33,981 nt of DNA from Bacteriovoracaceae bacterium UBA7317 (lineage in GTDB: Bacteria; Bdellovibrionota; Bacteriovoracia; Bacteriovoracales; Bacteriovoracaceae), in the NCBI GenBank assembly GCA_002474345.1, contig DKQD01000105.1, positions 1 to 33,981 of the forward strand, given 5' to 3'. Position 1 is the first letter of the stretch. Every line of letters begins with the position of its first letter. The notes under the pieces are model-generated. The model saw only the letters and a program-made list of their open reading frames with translations. It was not told the DNA's origin and ran no database searches. A program made the position numbers and the translations under genes. This document shows, one piece after another, positions 14,984 to 23,184 of the stretch.

Positions 14984-17251
14984 CTACTTTGAAGTCAAAG
15001 TGAAGACTCCATCCCAATCTTCTGGAGGAGGGTTTTCCTTAAACTGATTGCAACGGTCTATATAGATCAAAGAAGGGTTAGTTTTCTTACCTTCAAGGTC
15101 AGGAAACCTCTTATTCTCATACTCTAAGGACTTATTAAATCCCTCAATGGCCTCATCCCATTTTTGATTTCTATAGAGATCTAAAGCTTCATGGAATAAG
15201 CTCTGAAGAGTTAAAAGGTCCTCTTCCGTCTTACCGACTTCACCTAAAAGGTCATAAGTTGTGACAGGTTCTTTTTTACCTACAACTCTCATCGTGTCCA
15301 GTTCTCTCATTACAAACTTATCTTCTAACATATCCTTGGTGAACATAGAAACTTGAGTAAAAATACCATACTGCTTAGCTGCTTCTTCCAAACGAGCAGC
15401 TAAGTTCACGCTATCACCCATCATGGTGTAGTTCATTCTCATGGCCGAACCCATATTACCCGTAACAATTTCACCGGAGTTAATACCTATTCTCATCCTC
15501 ATATCATGGACAATTTGTGGCCACTTATCTCCTTCAGAAACCCATTTTTTTCGAAGATCAAGAAGTGCATTTTGCATACCAAGAGCAACTCTACAAGATC
15601 TAACAGCATGATCTTCTAGAGGCATGGGAGCACCAAAGAAAGCAATAATAGCATCACCTTCATACTTATCTAAAGTTCCACCCTCTTCCAATAAAATATC
15701 AGTCATGGCAGAGAGGTACTCATTTAAAAGCTCAACGAGCTCAGTAGCGGAAAGCTTTTCAGAGAAAGAAGAAAAACCTTGAATATCTGTGAAATAAGCC
15801 GTGATTATTCCGCAATCTCCCCCAAGTTTTGGAGGCTCACCACTTTCATACATCTGGTCAATGAGCTCCGGAGAAATATAGTTCCCAAAAGCATTTTTGA
15901 GAAAGGCCTTATCTTTGGCCCCTATATAATAATTTAGTAATGTGTTCCATGAGTATGTACCCACGACGGCCAGTAGACAGAAAAACAGTGAGAGGGTGTA
16001 GCCTCGAGGTATCAAATGGTAGATATCCACATAAATTATAGAAAACCCAAATACAACGACAAATATCGCATCGGCGATGGCGTTTTCAAACTGCTGAATA
16101 CCTATCATTAGAAAGGTTCCCAATATAAGAATCAGCCATGAAATATAAAGAGACTTTTCTTCTGGCTTAAAAAACCTATTTTGCAAAAGCATACTCGTTA
16201 CACTCATGTGGGTATAAACCCCAGGCAAAGCCGCATCGATGGGCGTATGCCTTAAGTCGTGTGCCCCAGTAGCTGTACTTCCAATAAAGACAATTTTTCC
16301 TTCAAGTTTCTCTTTGATTTTTGGATCTTTGCCATCAGAAGCCAACAAATCTTTAATGGATACATAACCATATGATTTTTGCGAACCGGCCCATCGAATA
16401 CCCGAGGCTCCAGTAATCCCCAACTCCATAATTCCCTTTTTAGTTTTTAAAATGGCCGCTCCATTAGAGTCAATCTCCAAATCTGCACTCTCTCCTGTTA
16501 AGTATTGAAAGGCACTTACACCAATGGAAGGCATATAGATTCCATCTCCGACATTGACTGATACGAGGTTTGTTCTAAAAACACCATCAGGGTCTGGATA
16601 AGCTGTAATATGAGCAAGTCCTGGTTCTGCTTTAAGAATATCTGGTACCGGAAACATGGTTTTAGCCACTCTCCATTCAGTAAGATTTACATCTTGCTTG
16701 GCCTGCTTTGTATTTAAAACAAAATTGTAGAGCTCACCAGGAAGCTCTTTGTAAGAAATATCATCATCACTTGAAGCTAAAGTTGTTAAGTAATAAGGAA
16801 TAATAACTTTATTGCCTGGTACTGATTGGAAGTCCGCTATGGCCTGGGCCATATAAAGGTCAGGGGAAGGCTGTCCTTCTTTTCTCGAAAGCTCTGGTTC
16901 TGAAAAAATAACGTCAAATGCAATGACTTTTGCACCATAGGTTTTTAGCTTATTTATAACATCATACCAAACCATACGGGACCAGGGCCACCTACCAACA
17001 GACTTTAGAGATTGTTCATCAATAGAGAGGAGGACAGTTTTATCATCTTTTGCGTTCTCATCCAGAGTCTGCATCATTCTTGAATCATAAAACTTTTGTT
17101 CAATACTCCCTGGAAGAGAAATCATGCCGGTCCAGTTACCCTCCCGGTCCATAAGGTTCAAATAGTTTTCAAACTGCTGAATCCCGACGCCACCGACGGC
17201 CAGAAAAACGATCAGAGATATGCCAATCCACCTTATAAACTTTGTAACCAT
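14984..17251 (-). CDS. CHASE2-domain class III adenylate cyclase
   Basis: The 755-residue membrane protein makes cAMP in response to a periplasmic signal. Order: one N-terminal membrane helix (8-24), a CHASE2 sensor domain (about 50-350, with VLLSIDEQSLKSVGRWPW at its start and GKIVFIGSTATGAHDLRHTP near its end), three membrane helices (about 369-436), then a class III catalytic domain (about 482-660). Catalytic residues are present: metal-binding Asp489 and Asp533, Lys529 (adenine-selective position), Asp613, Asn617 and Arg620 in the MGDSVNLAAR block. So it should be active and adenine-specific. A short helical, TPR-like tail (about 685-740) ends the protein. AAGGAT lies about 7 bases before the ATG. 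A perfect 11-bp inverted repeat sits in its leader. Confidence 0.95.
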   Translation of the reverse strand: MVTKFIRWIGISLIVFLAVGGVGIQQFENYLNLMDREGNWTGMISLPGSIEQKFYDSRMMQTLDENAKDDKTVLLSIDEQSLKSVGRWPWSRMVWYDVINKLKTYGAKVIAFDVIFSEPELSRKEGQPSPDLYMAQAIADFQSVPGNKVIIPYYLTTLASSDDDISYKELPGELYNFVLNTKQAKQDVNLTEWRVAKTMFPVPDILKAEPGLAHITAYPDPDGVFRTNLVSVNVGDGIYMPSIGVSAFQYLTGESADLEIDSNGAAILKTKKGIMELGITGASGIRWAGSQKSYGYVSIKDLLASDGKDPKIKEKLEGKIVFIGSTATGAHDLRHTPIDAALPGVYTHMSVTSMLLQNRFFKPEEKSLYISWLILILGTFLMIGIQQFENAIADAIFVVVFGFSIIYVDIYHLIPRGYTLSLFFCLLAVVGTYSWNTLLNYYIGAKDKAFLKNAFGNYISPELIDQMYESGEPPKLGGDCGIITAYFTDIQGFSSFSEKLSATELVELLNEYLSAMTDILLEEGGTLDKYEGDAIIAFFGAPMPLEDHAVRSCRVALGMQNALLDLRKKWVSEGDKWPQIVHDMRMRIGINSGEIVTGNMGSAMRMNYTMMGDSVNLAARLEEAAKQYGIFTQVSMFTKDMLEDKFVMRELDTMRVVGKKEPVTTYDLLGEVGKTEEDLLTLQSLFHEALDLYRNQKWDEAIEGFNKSLEYENKRFPDLEGKKTNPSLIYIDRCNQFKENPPPEDWDGVFTLTSK

Positions 17252-17268
17252 AATATGATCCTTTAATT

Positions 17269-17317
17269 AATTTCAACCTAAGCATTTATCGGGTAATTAA
17301 CCAGAAAGGTTGAAATT
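17269..17317 (-). repeat. Perfect 11-bp inverted repeat in the cyclase leader
   Basis: AATTTCAACCT (17269-17279) and AGGTTGAAATT (17307-17317) are perfect inverted copies separated by 27 bases. Between them lies an imperfect palindrome GGGTAATTAACC (17291-17302), and the right arm overlaps the palindrome TGAAATTTCA (17311-17320). The arms end 18 bases upstream of the cyclase start, just before its ribosome-binding site. No T-run follows, so a terminator is unlikely. An operator pair or 5'-leader hairpin is more plausible. Confidence 0.5.
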
Positions 17318-17371
17318 TCATATCAACTAAAAGAATATTTATTGTGGATATTTTAGATGCTTTGAAAAAAG

Positions 17372-18091
17372 CTAAGAAGAAAAGAGAGCACTACCTACCC
17401 TTACAAAGTCACTCCCATGGGCCAAAGCAATTTTATAGTCCTTACTCATACCCATAGACAACTTAATTTCTTTAAAAGAAAAATCGTTGAGTACGGAATC
17501 ACGAAGGTTGGCCAAACTTTGAAAAGAACTGGCTGCATCTTGTTCAAAGTTATCAGTTCTAACCTTACCCATAGTCATAAAGCCAAGAAAGCTTAGAGGT
17601 CCTTTTTGATTTTCTCTCTCTTTAATAAAACGTAAGGCCTTGTAAACTTCATCTTTAGAGTTAAACCCTGACTTTTCTTCCTCATCAGAAGTCTTTACCT
17701 GAAGAAAAAATAAAAGGTCCTTGCCCTTCAATGCTTGGGTTGCTTTTTCATAAAGCTTCTCCAGTAGCCTTAGAGAGTCAATAGAATGAACTGAATATAG
17801 ATTTTTGATTTTAAGCAGTTGATTTAACTTATTTGACTGAAGGTTCCCAATAAAGTGCCACCGCACATCATGAAAGCCCTTTTCATAAAACGCCTGCGCC
17901 TTGGTCTCTAAATCTTTAACTCGATTTTCACCAAAGTCCCTATGTCCAATTTCGTAGGCCAAGAAAAGATCTTTCAAAGGAGAATACTTTGTGACAGCAA
18001 CAAGTTCTGCCTTTCCAAGATCATTTTTAACCTTCTCAAAATTATGGGTCAAAGACTTTAATCGATTTTCAGAATTTTCAATGTTCATCAT
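17372..18091 (-). CDS. yggS: YggS/PROSC-family pyridoxal-phosphate homeostasis protein
   Basis: A 239-residue member of the YggS/PLPBP family, a PLP-binding single-domain TIM-barrel protein that buffers vitamin B6 and amino-acid pools and has no strong enzyme activity. PLP-binding Lys35 lies in LVAVTKYSP. Other family blocks are 'DFGENRVKDLETKA', 'WHFIGNLQSNKLNQLL', 'VHSIDSLRLLEKL', 'GFMTMGKV' and the terminal 'LSMGMSKDYKIALAHGSDFV' with 'VRVGSALF'. The start is one of two adjacent ATGs (18091 or 18088). It lies 8 bases after the small gene upstream and is in the same operon, so translation is probably coupled. Confidence 0.95.
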   Translation of the reverse strand: MMNIENSENRLKSLTHNFEKVKNDLGKAELVAVTKYSPLKDLFLAYEIGHRDFGENRVKDLETKAQAFYEKGFHDVRWHFIGNLQSNKLNQLLKIKNLYSVHSIDSLRLLEKLYEKATQALKGKDLLFFLQVKTSDEEEKSGFNSKDEVYKALRFIKERENQKGPLSFLGFMTMGKVRTDNFEQDAASSFQSLANLRDSVLNDFSFKEIKLSMGMSKDYKIALAHGSDFVRVGSALFSS

Positions 18092-18099
18092 TTTGGCTT

Positions 18100-18462
18100 T
18101 TAGGGTTCCTTCGAAGAGTCTGCATTTTTTTGACTTTCCTTAGTGTCTTTAGGTTTAAAAGAAAATGTCGCCTTTACTTCTACATCATACTTTTCCAAAA
18201 GTTCATCTAAAAATTTACGACCATCGACTTTTTCAAACTTTTTGCTTAATTCTTCACGAATCATTTCTAAAAAGTCTGCCTTAGCAGACCGGGCATTTTT
18301 CTGAATTCCGGAAACAATGTCCTTTGGAAGCTGAAACTCCGAAAGGAAACTCTTAATGGCGTCTTCTGTCATAAAAGCTGCTCCAACACCAATAGAAACA
18401 ACCCTCTTTATTGCTTCAGAAAAACCTGAATCCTTGTCTCCTTTTTCCTTCTTTTGAGTCAC
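18100..18462 (-). CDS. Small helical protein, phasin-like in composition
   Basis: A 120-residue soluble protein: a charged start (MTQKKEKGDKDSGFSEA), a short Gly/Ala-rich hydrophobic stretch (about 20-31, VVSIGVGAAFMT), then amphipathic helices (SFLSEFQLPKDIVSGIQKN, ADFLEMIREELSKKFEKV) and a Lys/Ser-rich tail. The layout is reminiscent of phasin-like or DUF-type polymer- or membrane-associated helical proteins, but I cannot assign a family. The start is GTG, with GGGAGG 8 bases before it. It lies between glpX-like and yggS genes, with 49 and 8 bases between, so it is in that operon. Confidence 0.72.
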   Translation of the reverse strand: MTQKKEKGDKDSGFSEAIKRVVSIGVGAAFMTEDAIKSFLSEFQLPKDIVSGIQKNARSAKADFLEMIREELSKKFEKVDGRKFLDELLEKYDVEVKATFSFKPKDTKESQKNADSSKEP

Positions 18463-18511
18463 TTTTAAATCCTCCCAAAATGAAAAAATAATTAAAGAAA
18501 TGTTCCCTTAA

Positions 18512-19471
18512 CTAGTAACGTGGCTTCCTATCAAAGTGATGCTCTGCCTTTATATCCCGAACCGTCCCCGACTGGCTCCTCATAACCTTTGAGTGAGTCA
18601 CAGCTCCCCAGCTTTTAAACTTAACTCCTTCAAGAAAGCTTCCCCCTGTCACGCCTGTTGAACAAAACATGACATCTCCAGAAGCCAACTCTTCAATATC
18701 GAAAACTTTATTGAGTTCAAAAATCCCTTTCTTTTTGGCCAACTGAACCTGGGCATCATTCTCAGGTTTCAGGATTCCCTGGAACCCCCCTCCCATACAT
18801 CGGAGTGCCGCTGCGGCCACAACACCTTCAGTTGCACCTCCTATCCCAAACAGGATATCGATTCCCGATTCTGAAAGACAAGTACTTATGGCACCTGCAA
18901 CATCCCCATCACGAATAAGTTGGATCCTTGCCCCTGCCGCCCTTACATCGTCAATAAGCTCCAAATGCCTTTCCCTATCTAAAATCACTGCTGTTAAGTC
19001 ACTTACGCGGCATCCTTTAACTTCGGCCAATCTTTGTAGATTCTCTTTGGGTGTTTCCAAAATATCAATAACACCTCTTCCTTCAGGGCCAGTTCCAACC
19101 TTTTCCATATACATTCCGGAAGGAACAGGAAGAAGATTTCCTTCATCAGCAATCGCCATAACAGAAAGTGAATTCTGCCCACCCATCGCGCAAACAGCAA
19201 CTCCCTCTAAAGGATCTAAAGCTATTTCTAATTGAGGACCACGACCAGATCCAACTGTTTCTCCAACTTTAAGAGATGAGCTCTCAGCAATATCGCCTCC
19301 GGCTCCAATAACAACTGTTGCTTTACATTCAACAGAATCGAGCATGCAACGCATAGCTTCTATCGAGGCTGCAAATGCCCCTTCCTCATCACCCCTCCCC
19401 ATAAAACGAGCGGAGGCAATGGCGGCCATCTCAGTTACTCGAACAAACTCTAAAGCGAGATTTCTATTCAT
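18512..19471 (-). CDS. glpX: GlpX-like (class II fructose-1,6-bisphosphatase family) protein, altered active site
   Basis: The 319-residue protein aligns without gaps to class II fructose-1,6-bisphosphatase (GlpX) over most of its length: MNRNLALEFVRVTE at the start, GRGD, DPLEG, MYMEK, 'DGDVAGAISTC', 'GIGGATEGVVAAA', 'STGVTGGSFLEGV' and HHFDRKP at the end. In E. coli GlpX, from memory, Asp33, Glu57, Asp85, Glu88 and Glu213 bind metal, and Asp61 and Thr90 act in catalysis. Here position 33 is Phe, 57 is Ala, 59 is Gly, 61 is Ile and the Thr90 equivalent is Val91. Asp86, Glu89 and Glu215 remain. So half of the metal site is missing, and activity as a phosphatase is doubtful. GAGG precedes the ATG by 6 bases. 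It is upstream of the small helical gene and yggS. Confidence 0.88.
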   Translation of the reverse strand: MNRNLALEFVRVTEMAAIASARFMGRGDEEGAFAASIEAMRCMLDSVECKATVVIGAGGDIAESSSLKVGETVGSGRGPQLEIALDPLEGVAVCAMGGQNSLSVMAIADEGNLLPVPSGMYMEKVGTGPEGRGVIDILETPKENLQRLAEVKGCRVSDLTAVILDRERHLELIDDVRAAGARIQLIRDGDVAGAISTCLSESGIDILFGIGGATEGVVAAAALRCMGGGFQGILKPENDAQVQLAKKKGIFELNKVFDIEELASGDVMFCSTGVTGGSFLEGVKFKSWGAVTHSKVMRSQSGTVRDIKAEHHFDRKPRY

Positions 19472-19609
19472 ATTTTACCTCGTTATTACTGTCTTTTTAG
19501 ATATAAAAGGTGGACACCTCTTCCGCTGAATCTATAACACTTTAGAGGTTTTATTATAAAAACAAAATTAACCATCGAGAAGCTCGAAAATAATTAGTAA
19601 GAAGAGAAA

Positions 19610-20332
19610 TTAGCCCCGTAGTTTTCTCATAACAAAATCTTGGCCTTCTTTCTCAAGTTTATCTTCACCTAATTTTGAAACGACTTGCATAGCGAACTGA
19701 ATTTTACTGTCATCTTGAACTTCATCAACTTTAAAAACAACTTCATCCTTTTCAGAAAGTGGCATATCAAGTGACCTTTGGGTTCTAACAGTTCCAGTCA
19801 TTAGACCTCTTCCATCTTCCCACTCGATAAAAGAATTCATAAGGATAAGCTGAAATTTTGAGATTGCTTCGTCCTTGTATTTCCAGAGAAATAAATCACT
19901 TGGCCCATCACCTCTAAGCCATAAGTTTAAGTCATTGGGAATATCGTAATCCAGGTCCAAAAAGGGAATAGGCTTCATATTTTTGGCAACATTTTCGGGA
20001 GACATAAATGAGCGGACATTATCATGAAGCGCCTCTCCACCTTGAAAAGAAACTCCAAACCTATTTCCCTTAACCCACCTCACCTGTCCCTTCAGCTCGA
20101 GGCTCTGTCCGACCCAATGGAGGCAACCTTCTAGAGTATCCTCACTGTCATAAGGTATATCGCCATTTTTCAGACACAGCTGCATACCAGTAAGAGAAAT
20201 TTCTTTTACTTCATAAACTTTTTTATCTTCCGTTTGGAACTCTTTAAAAGTGAGGTAGCAAAGGGGGTACCGTGGAAGAACTCTTTTCTCCAGTTGCTCA
20301 AAATCTGTCTTTATCAAGCTTAAACCACCCAT
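19610..20332 (-). CDS. PilZ-domain protein
   Basis: A 240-residue cytoplasmic protein. The N-terminal half (about 12-110) reads as a PilZ domain, the c-di-GMP receptor fold: Arg17-x3-Arg21 (KRVLPRYPL), then EISLTG at 44-49 in place of the D/N-x-S-x-x-G motif (Glu substitutes for the acidic/amide position), followed by strand 'VRWVKGNRFGVSFQGGE' typical of PilZ. The C-terminal half (about 120-240) is unknown and contains several acidic segments. Such proteins alter motility, adhesion or transcription when c-di-GMP binds. AAGGAG lies 7 bases before the ATG. It is divergent from pgsA and upstream of the glpX-like gene by 138 bases. Confidence 0.8.
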   Translation of the reverse strand: MGGLSLIKTDFEQLEKRVLPRYPLCYLTFKEFQTEDKKVYEVKEISLTGMQLCLKNGDIPYDSEDTLEGCLHWVGQSLELKGQVRWVKGNRFGVSFQGGEALHDNVRSFMSPENVAKNMKPIPFLDLDYDIPNDLNLWLRGDGPSDLFLWKYKDEAISKFQLILMNSFIEWEDGRGLMTGTVRTQRSLDMPLSEKDEVVFKVDEVQDDSKIQFAMQVVSKLGEDKLEKEGQDFVMRKLRG

Positions 20333-20472
20333 TTACCGCTCCTTCCTTAGGGATTATGATTCTAGAATAGACCCCCTGTCCCATTAATGTTAGATGGAAA
20401 AAGAAGCCTTCACTTCTTCTCACCGAGGATGACTTCTAGACTTATTTTCTTGGTTTTGATAGAACTATAAGG

Positions 20473-21201
20473 ATGGAAACAGTAGCTCCCCCAAATAACG
20501 AATGGGAAATTAACAACCTCCCCAACAAATTAACTATTTTCAGAGTTTGCCTGATTCCTGTTATTATTGTTTGCTTAATATTAAACCTTACCAACTTCGG
20601 TTGGATTCTTGATAAAAAAGTAACCTTTGGCTATATTGCAGGGTGGACTTTTGTCGCCGCGTCAATAACAGATTTTCTAGATGGATACATTGCCAGAAAA
20701 AGAAAAATCGTCACTGTTTTCGGCTCTTTCATCGATCCTATTGCTGATAAATTCCTCGTTGTTTCTTCACTCATTATGCTCTTGGCACTAGAGCGCCTTA
20801 ACGTTTTGGTTGTTATCGTTCTTGTTCTTAGAGAAATTTATATTACGGCCCTAAGACTTCTTGCCATAGAAAGAGGTGTGGCCCTTCCGGTTGCCAATTT
20901 AGCAAAGTGGAAAACTGCGTTTCAAATGATTGGTATTCCCATGCTTATGCCAAATGATGAACCGTGGGGCTTACCTATGCCTATAACCGGTAAAATTTGT
21001 GTATACCTAGCGGCCCTTATCTCAGTTTACTCTGCAATGCAATATTCTTTTGGCCTTGTAAAAAAACTTAAGGAAGAAAGAAAAAAAAAGCAGGAACTAA
21101 AAAGAGGTAAAAAAGAAAAAGAAGAAGAAAAAGAAAAAAAAGAACAAAAAGCTGAAGAAAAGCAAACCAATAGCTCTTCAGATATTAAATCCCAAAAATA
21201 A
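20473..21201 (+). CDS. pgsA: CDP-diacylglycerol-glycerol-3-phosphate 3-phosphatidyltransferase
   Basis: PgsA makes phosphatidylglycerol phosphate, the committed step to anionic phospholipids. The CDP-alcohol phosphatidyltransferase signature is complete: Asp67, Asp70-Gly71, Ala74-Arg75, Gly84, Asp88 and Asp92, in TDFLDGYIAR and the GSFIDPIADK block. Several membrane helices follow. The 242-residue length includes a roughly 40-residue Lys/Glu-rich tail (about 195-242), which PgsA proteins usually lack. The ATG at 20473 follows AAGG with almost no gap, and no better in-frame start is seen upstream because of a stop codon. serB follows about 30 bases after the stop. Confidence 0.94.
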   Translation: METVAPPNNEWEINNLPNKLTIFRVCLIPVIIVCLILNLTNFGWILDKKVTFGYIAGWTFVAASITDFLDGYIARKRKIVTVFGSFIDPIADKFLVVSSLIMLLALERLNVLVVIVLVLREIYITALRLLAIERGVALPVANLAKWKTAFQMIGIPMLMPNDEPWGLPMPITGKICVYLAALISVYSAMQYSFGLVKKLKEERKKKQELKRGKKEKEEEKEKKEQKAEEKQTNSSSDIKSQK

Positions 21202-21234
21202 TTGTTGCCTTTAAGGCTTCCCCAAGGACCCAAA

Positions 21235-22443
21235 GTGTCTCAACCAAAACAAATCCTCATTACTGTAAGTGGGCAAGATAAGCCTGGAATCACCTCCAAA
21301 CTCGTAAAAACTATAATAGAAGGCGGCGGGAGACTTACTAATATGGGTCAAGCTGTTACCCATGGCCTTCTTTCCTTAAGCCTTGTTTTCAGCAAAAATG
21401 AAGCTCACTTTGAACAGGACCTTATTTTAAAAAACCTTCTTTTCGAGGCAAAGCACTTGGGTCTTGAAATGGATTATAAATACCTAGATGAAAACCCTCC
21501 TCATATGGCCCCTTATGTCTCATGGGAAAAGTTCATTCTCAATTGTGTTTCTCCCAAAGAAATTCCAACTCAATTTGTTCATGATGTTTCAAACCTACTT
21601 GCTAACCACAACATCAACATAAACCGCATTGATAACGTTACTCCAGTCGAATTCAAAAGCCTCGAGATGTCCATGTCGCTCCCTCCTGATATCAACTTAC
21701 GGGAACTAAAGAAAGACCTCTTAAAAATTGGTGGTTCTCATCGAGTTGATGTTGCTTTTCTAAAAGATAATATTTTCAGGAGAAACAAAAGGCTCATTGT
21801 CTTTGATATGGATTCAACGCTAATCCAAACTGAAGTCATTGACGAAATGGCCAAGGCAGCTGGTGTTGAAAAAGAAGTTAAAGAAATTACTGAACTCGCG
21901 ATGAATGGTAAAGTCGACTTTGATGAGTCACTCATAAAAAGGGTTCAAAAACTAAAAGGACTAGAAGTTTCAAAACTGCAAGACATTTTGGAAAATCTTC
22001 CTTTTAATCATGGTGTCGAAGAGTTTGTTGGAACTGTTAAATCTCTTGGCTACAAGCTTGCTCTTATTTCTGGAGGCTTTAGTTTCTTTGCAGATGCTTT
22101 GAAAGAAAAATTGGGTCTCGACTATGCCTTCGCTAATGGCCTTGAGATCCAAAATCAAAAACTCACAGGACGGTTGAAGGGAACTATTGTAAACCCTGAA
22201 CAAAAAGCACTTCTTGTTAACCTTCTAGCACAGCAGGAAGCCATTTCTCTTGAACAAGTTGTCGCCATTGGCGACGGGGCCAATGATATTCCCATGCTCT
22301 CCACAGCTGGACTCGGAATAGCCTTCCATGCGAAAGAAATCGTAAAAAAGGAAGCTGAAAACCATATGAGCTTTGGTCCCATGACTTCAATCCTTTATTT
22401 TTTAGGAATTCCTGGACCAGTAAGAGAAAGTATCCAACATTAG
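21235..22443 (+). CDS. serB: Phosphoserine phosphatase with two N-terminal ACT-like domains
   Basis: SerB removes phosphate from phosphoserine in the last step of serine synthesis. The 402-residue product has an N-terminal regulatory region of about 160 residues holding two ACT-like domains (first ITVSGQDKPGITSKLV, second LNCVSPKE onward), as in longer SerB enzymes. The HAD phosphatase domain follows: Asp191 and Asp193 in FDMDSTLIQTE, a middle 'ALISGGFSFF', and 'AIGDGANDIPML' near residue 355. The frame is open from 21202 (TTG TTG), but AGGA lies 6 bases before the GTG at 21235, and that start gives the natural beginning of the first ACT domain. It is co-transcribed with pgsA. Confidence 0.94.
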   Translation: MSQPKQILITVSGQDKPGITSKLVKTIIEGGGRLTNMGQAVTHGLLSLSLVFSKNEAHFEQDLILKNLLFEAKHLGLEMDYKYLDENPPHMAPYVSWEKFILNCVSPKEIPTQFVHDVSNLLANHNININRIDNVTPVEFKSLEMSMSLPPDINLRELKKDLLKIGGSHRVDVAFLKDNIFRRNKRLIVFDMDSTLIQTEVIDEMAKAAGVEKEVKEITELAMNGKVDFDESLIKRVQKLKGLEVSKLQDILENLPFNHGVEEFVGTVKSLGYKLALISGGFSFFADALKEKLGLDYAFANGLEIQNQKLTGRLKGTIVNPEQKALLVNLLAQQEAISLEQVVAIGDGANDIPMLSTAGLGIAFHAKEIVKKEAENHMSFGPMTSILYFLGIPGPVRESIQH

Positions 22444-22532
22444 ATAAAATTTCCCCCCTTGTAGCGGACTTACGTACATTTATCATAGGAGATAACCTCT
22501 CCGTATGAGCTCCCTTTTCTAAGGATTAGAAA

Positions 22533-23147
22533 ATGAGGATTTTCTGTACTTTTAAAAAAAAAGCCGGGGCTTTATGTTTTTTCCTGATTACCTTCATAAT
22601 TTTTGGTCTTTTAGTATCTTTAAAAGCCCACTCTTCACTTACAATTGGTACCTTAAATCCACCCCTTAACAAAATACAAGTTGACGATGAAGGCAACTCC
22701 TCGTCCTTCGAATTTGACCCATTTATAGGACTTCAACAGAATTTTGGAATCCTTCCCTTTTGGCTAAATCACCCTTTTGTACTAGAAGCGGGGTTTGTCT
22801 ACCATCAAGTCGATGTGAGCGAAGAATACAATAAGTTTAGCCTTTACCTTCTTTACGAGTTTTCGTGGAACCTTATGAGAAATATAAATATTCTTTACGG
22901 AGCCGGAAACTTTGTGACTTGGATAACGGGAGCCGGAGGCACAATCACTAGAAACAATGGACTGACTACAACAACATTTTACAAACCTATGGGCAATAGC
23001 TTTAGTTTCAACACAAGCACAAACCTGGGGCTTGAACTCAAGACGACAAGTAAGTTGTCCTTTTTAGGAAAGGCCCTTCTTTTTGACATCATGAACTCAA
23101 AGAAAAGGACTATCCGCTATACCGTGAGCTTGAATTACAAAATTTGA
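22533..23147 (+). CDS. Probable small outer-membrane barrel-like protein
   Basis: A 204-residue exported protein. A basic start (MRIFCTFKKK) is followed by a strong hydrophobic helix (about 12-30) ending near SLKAHS, as in a signal peptide. The mature part has strand-like stretches (FEFDPFIGLQQNFG, FVLEAGFVYHQVDV, FSLYLLYEFSW, NINILYGAGNFVTWI, FSFNTSTNLGLELK) and ends in TIRYTVSLNYKI. The alternating pattern and aromatic-rich strands fit a small beta-barrel of the OmpW/OmpA-barrel size. AAGGAT lies 5 bases before the ATG. It is the first of four plus-strand envelope genes. Confidence 0.68.
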   Translation: MRIFCTFKKKAGALCFFLITFIIFGLLVSLKAHSSLTIGTLNPPLNKIQVDDEGNSSSFEFDPFIGLQQNFGILPFWLNHPFVLEAGFVYHQVDVSEEYNKFSLYLLYEFSWNLMRNINILYGAGNFVTWITGAGGTITRNNGLTTTTFYKPMGNSFSFNTSTNLGLELKTTSKLSFLGKALLFDIMNSKKRTIRYTVSLNYKI

Positions 23148-23184
23148 TAAATAGTTCTGACTCATTTCATTTTAGGAGAAAGTC

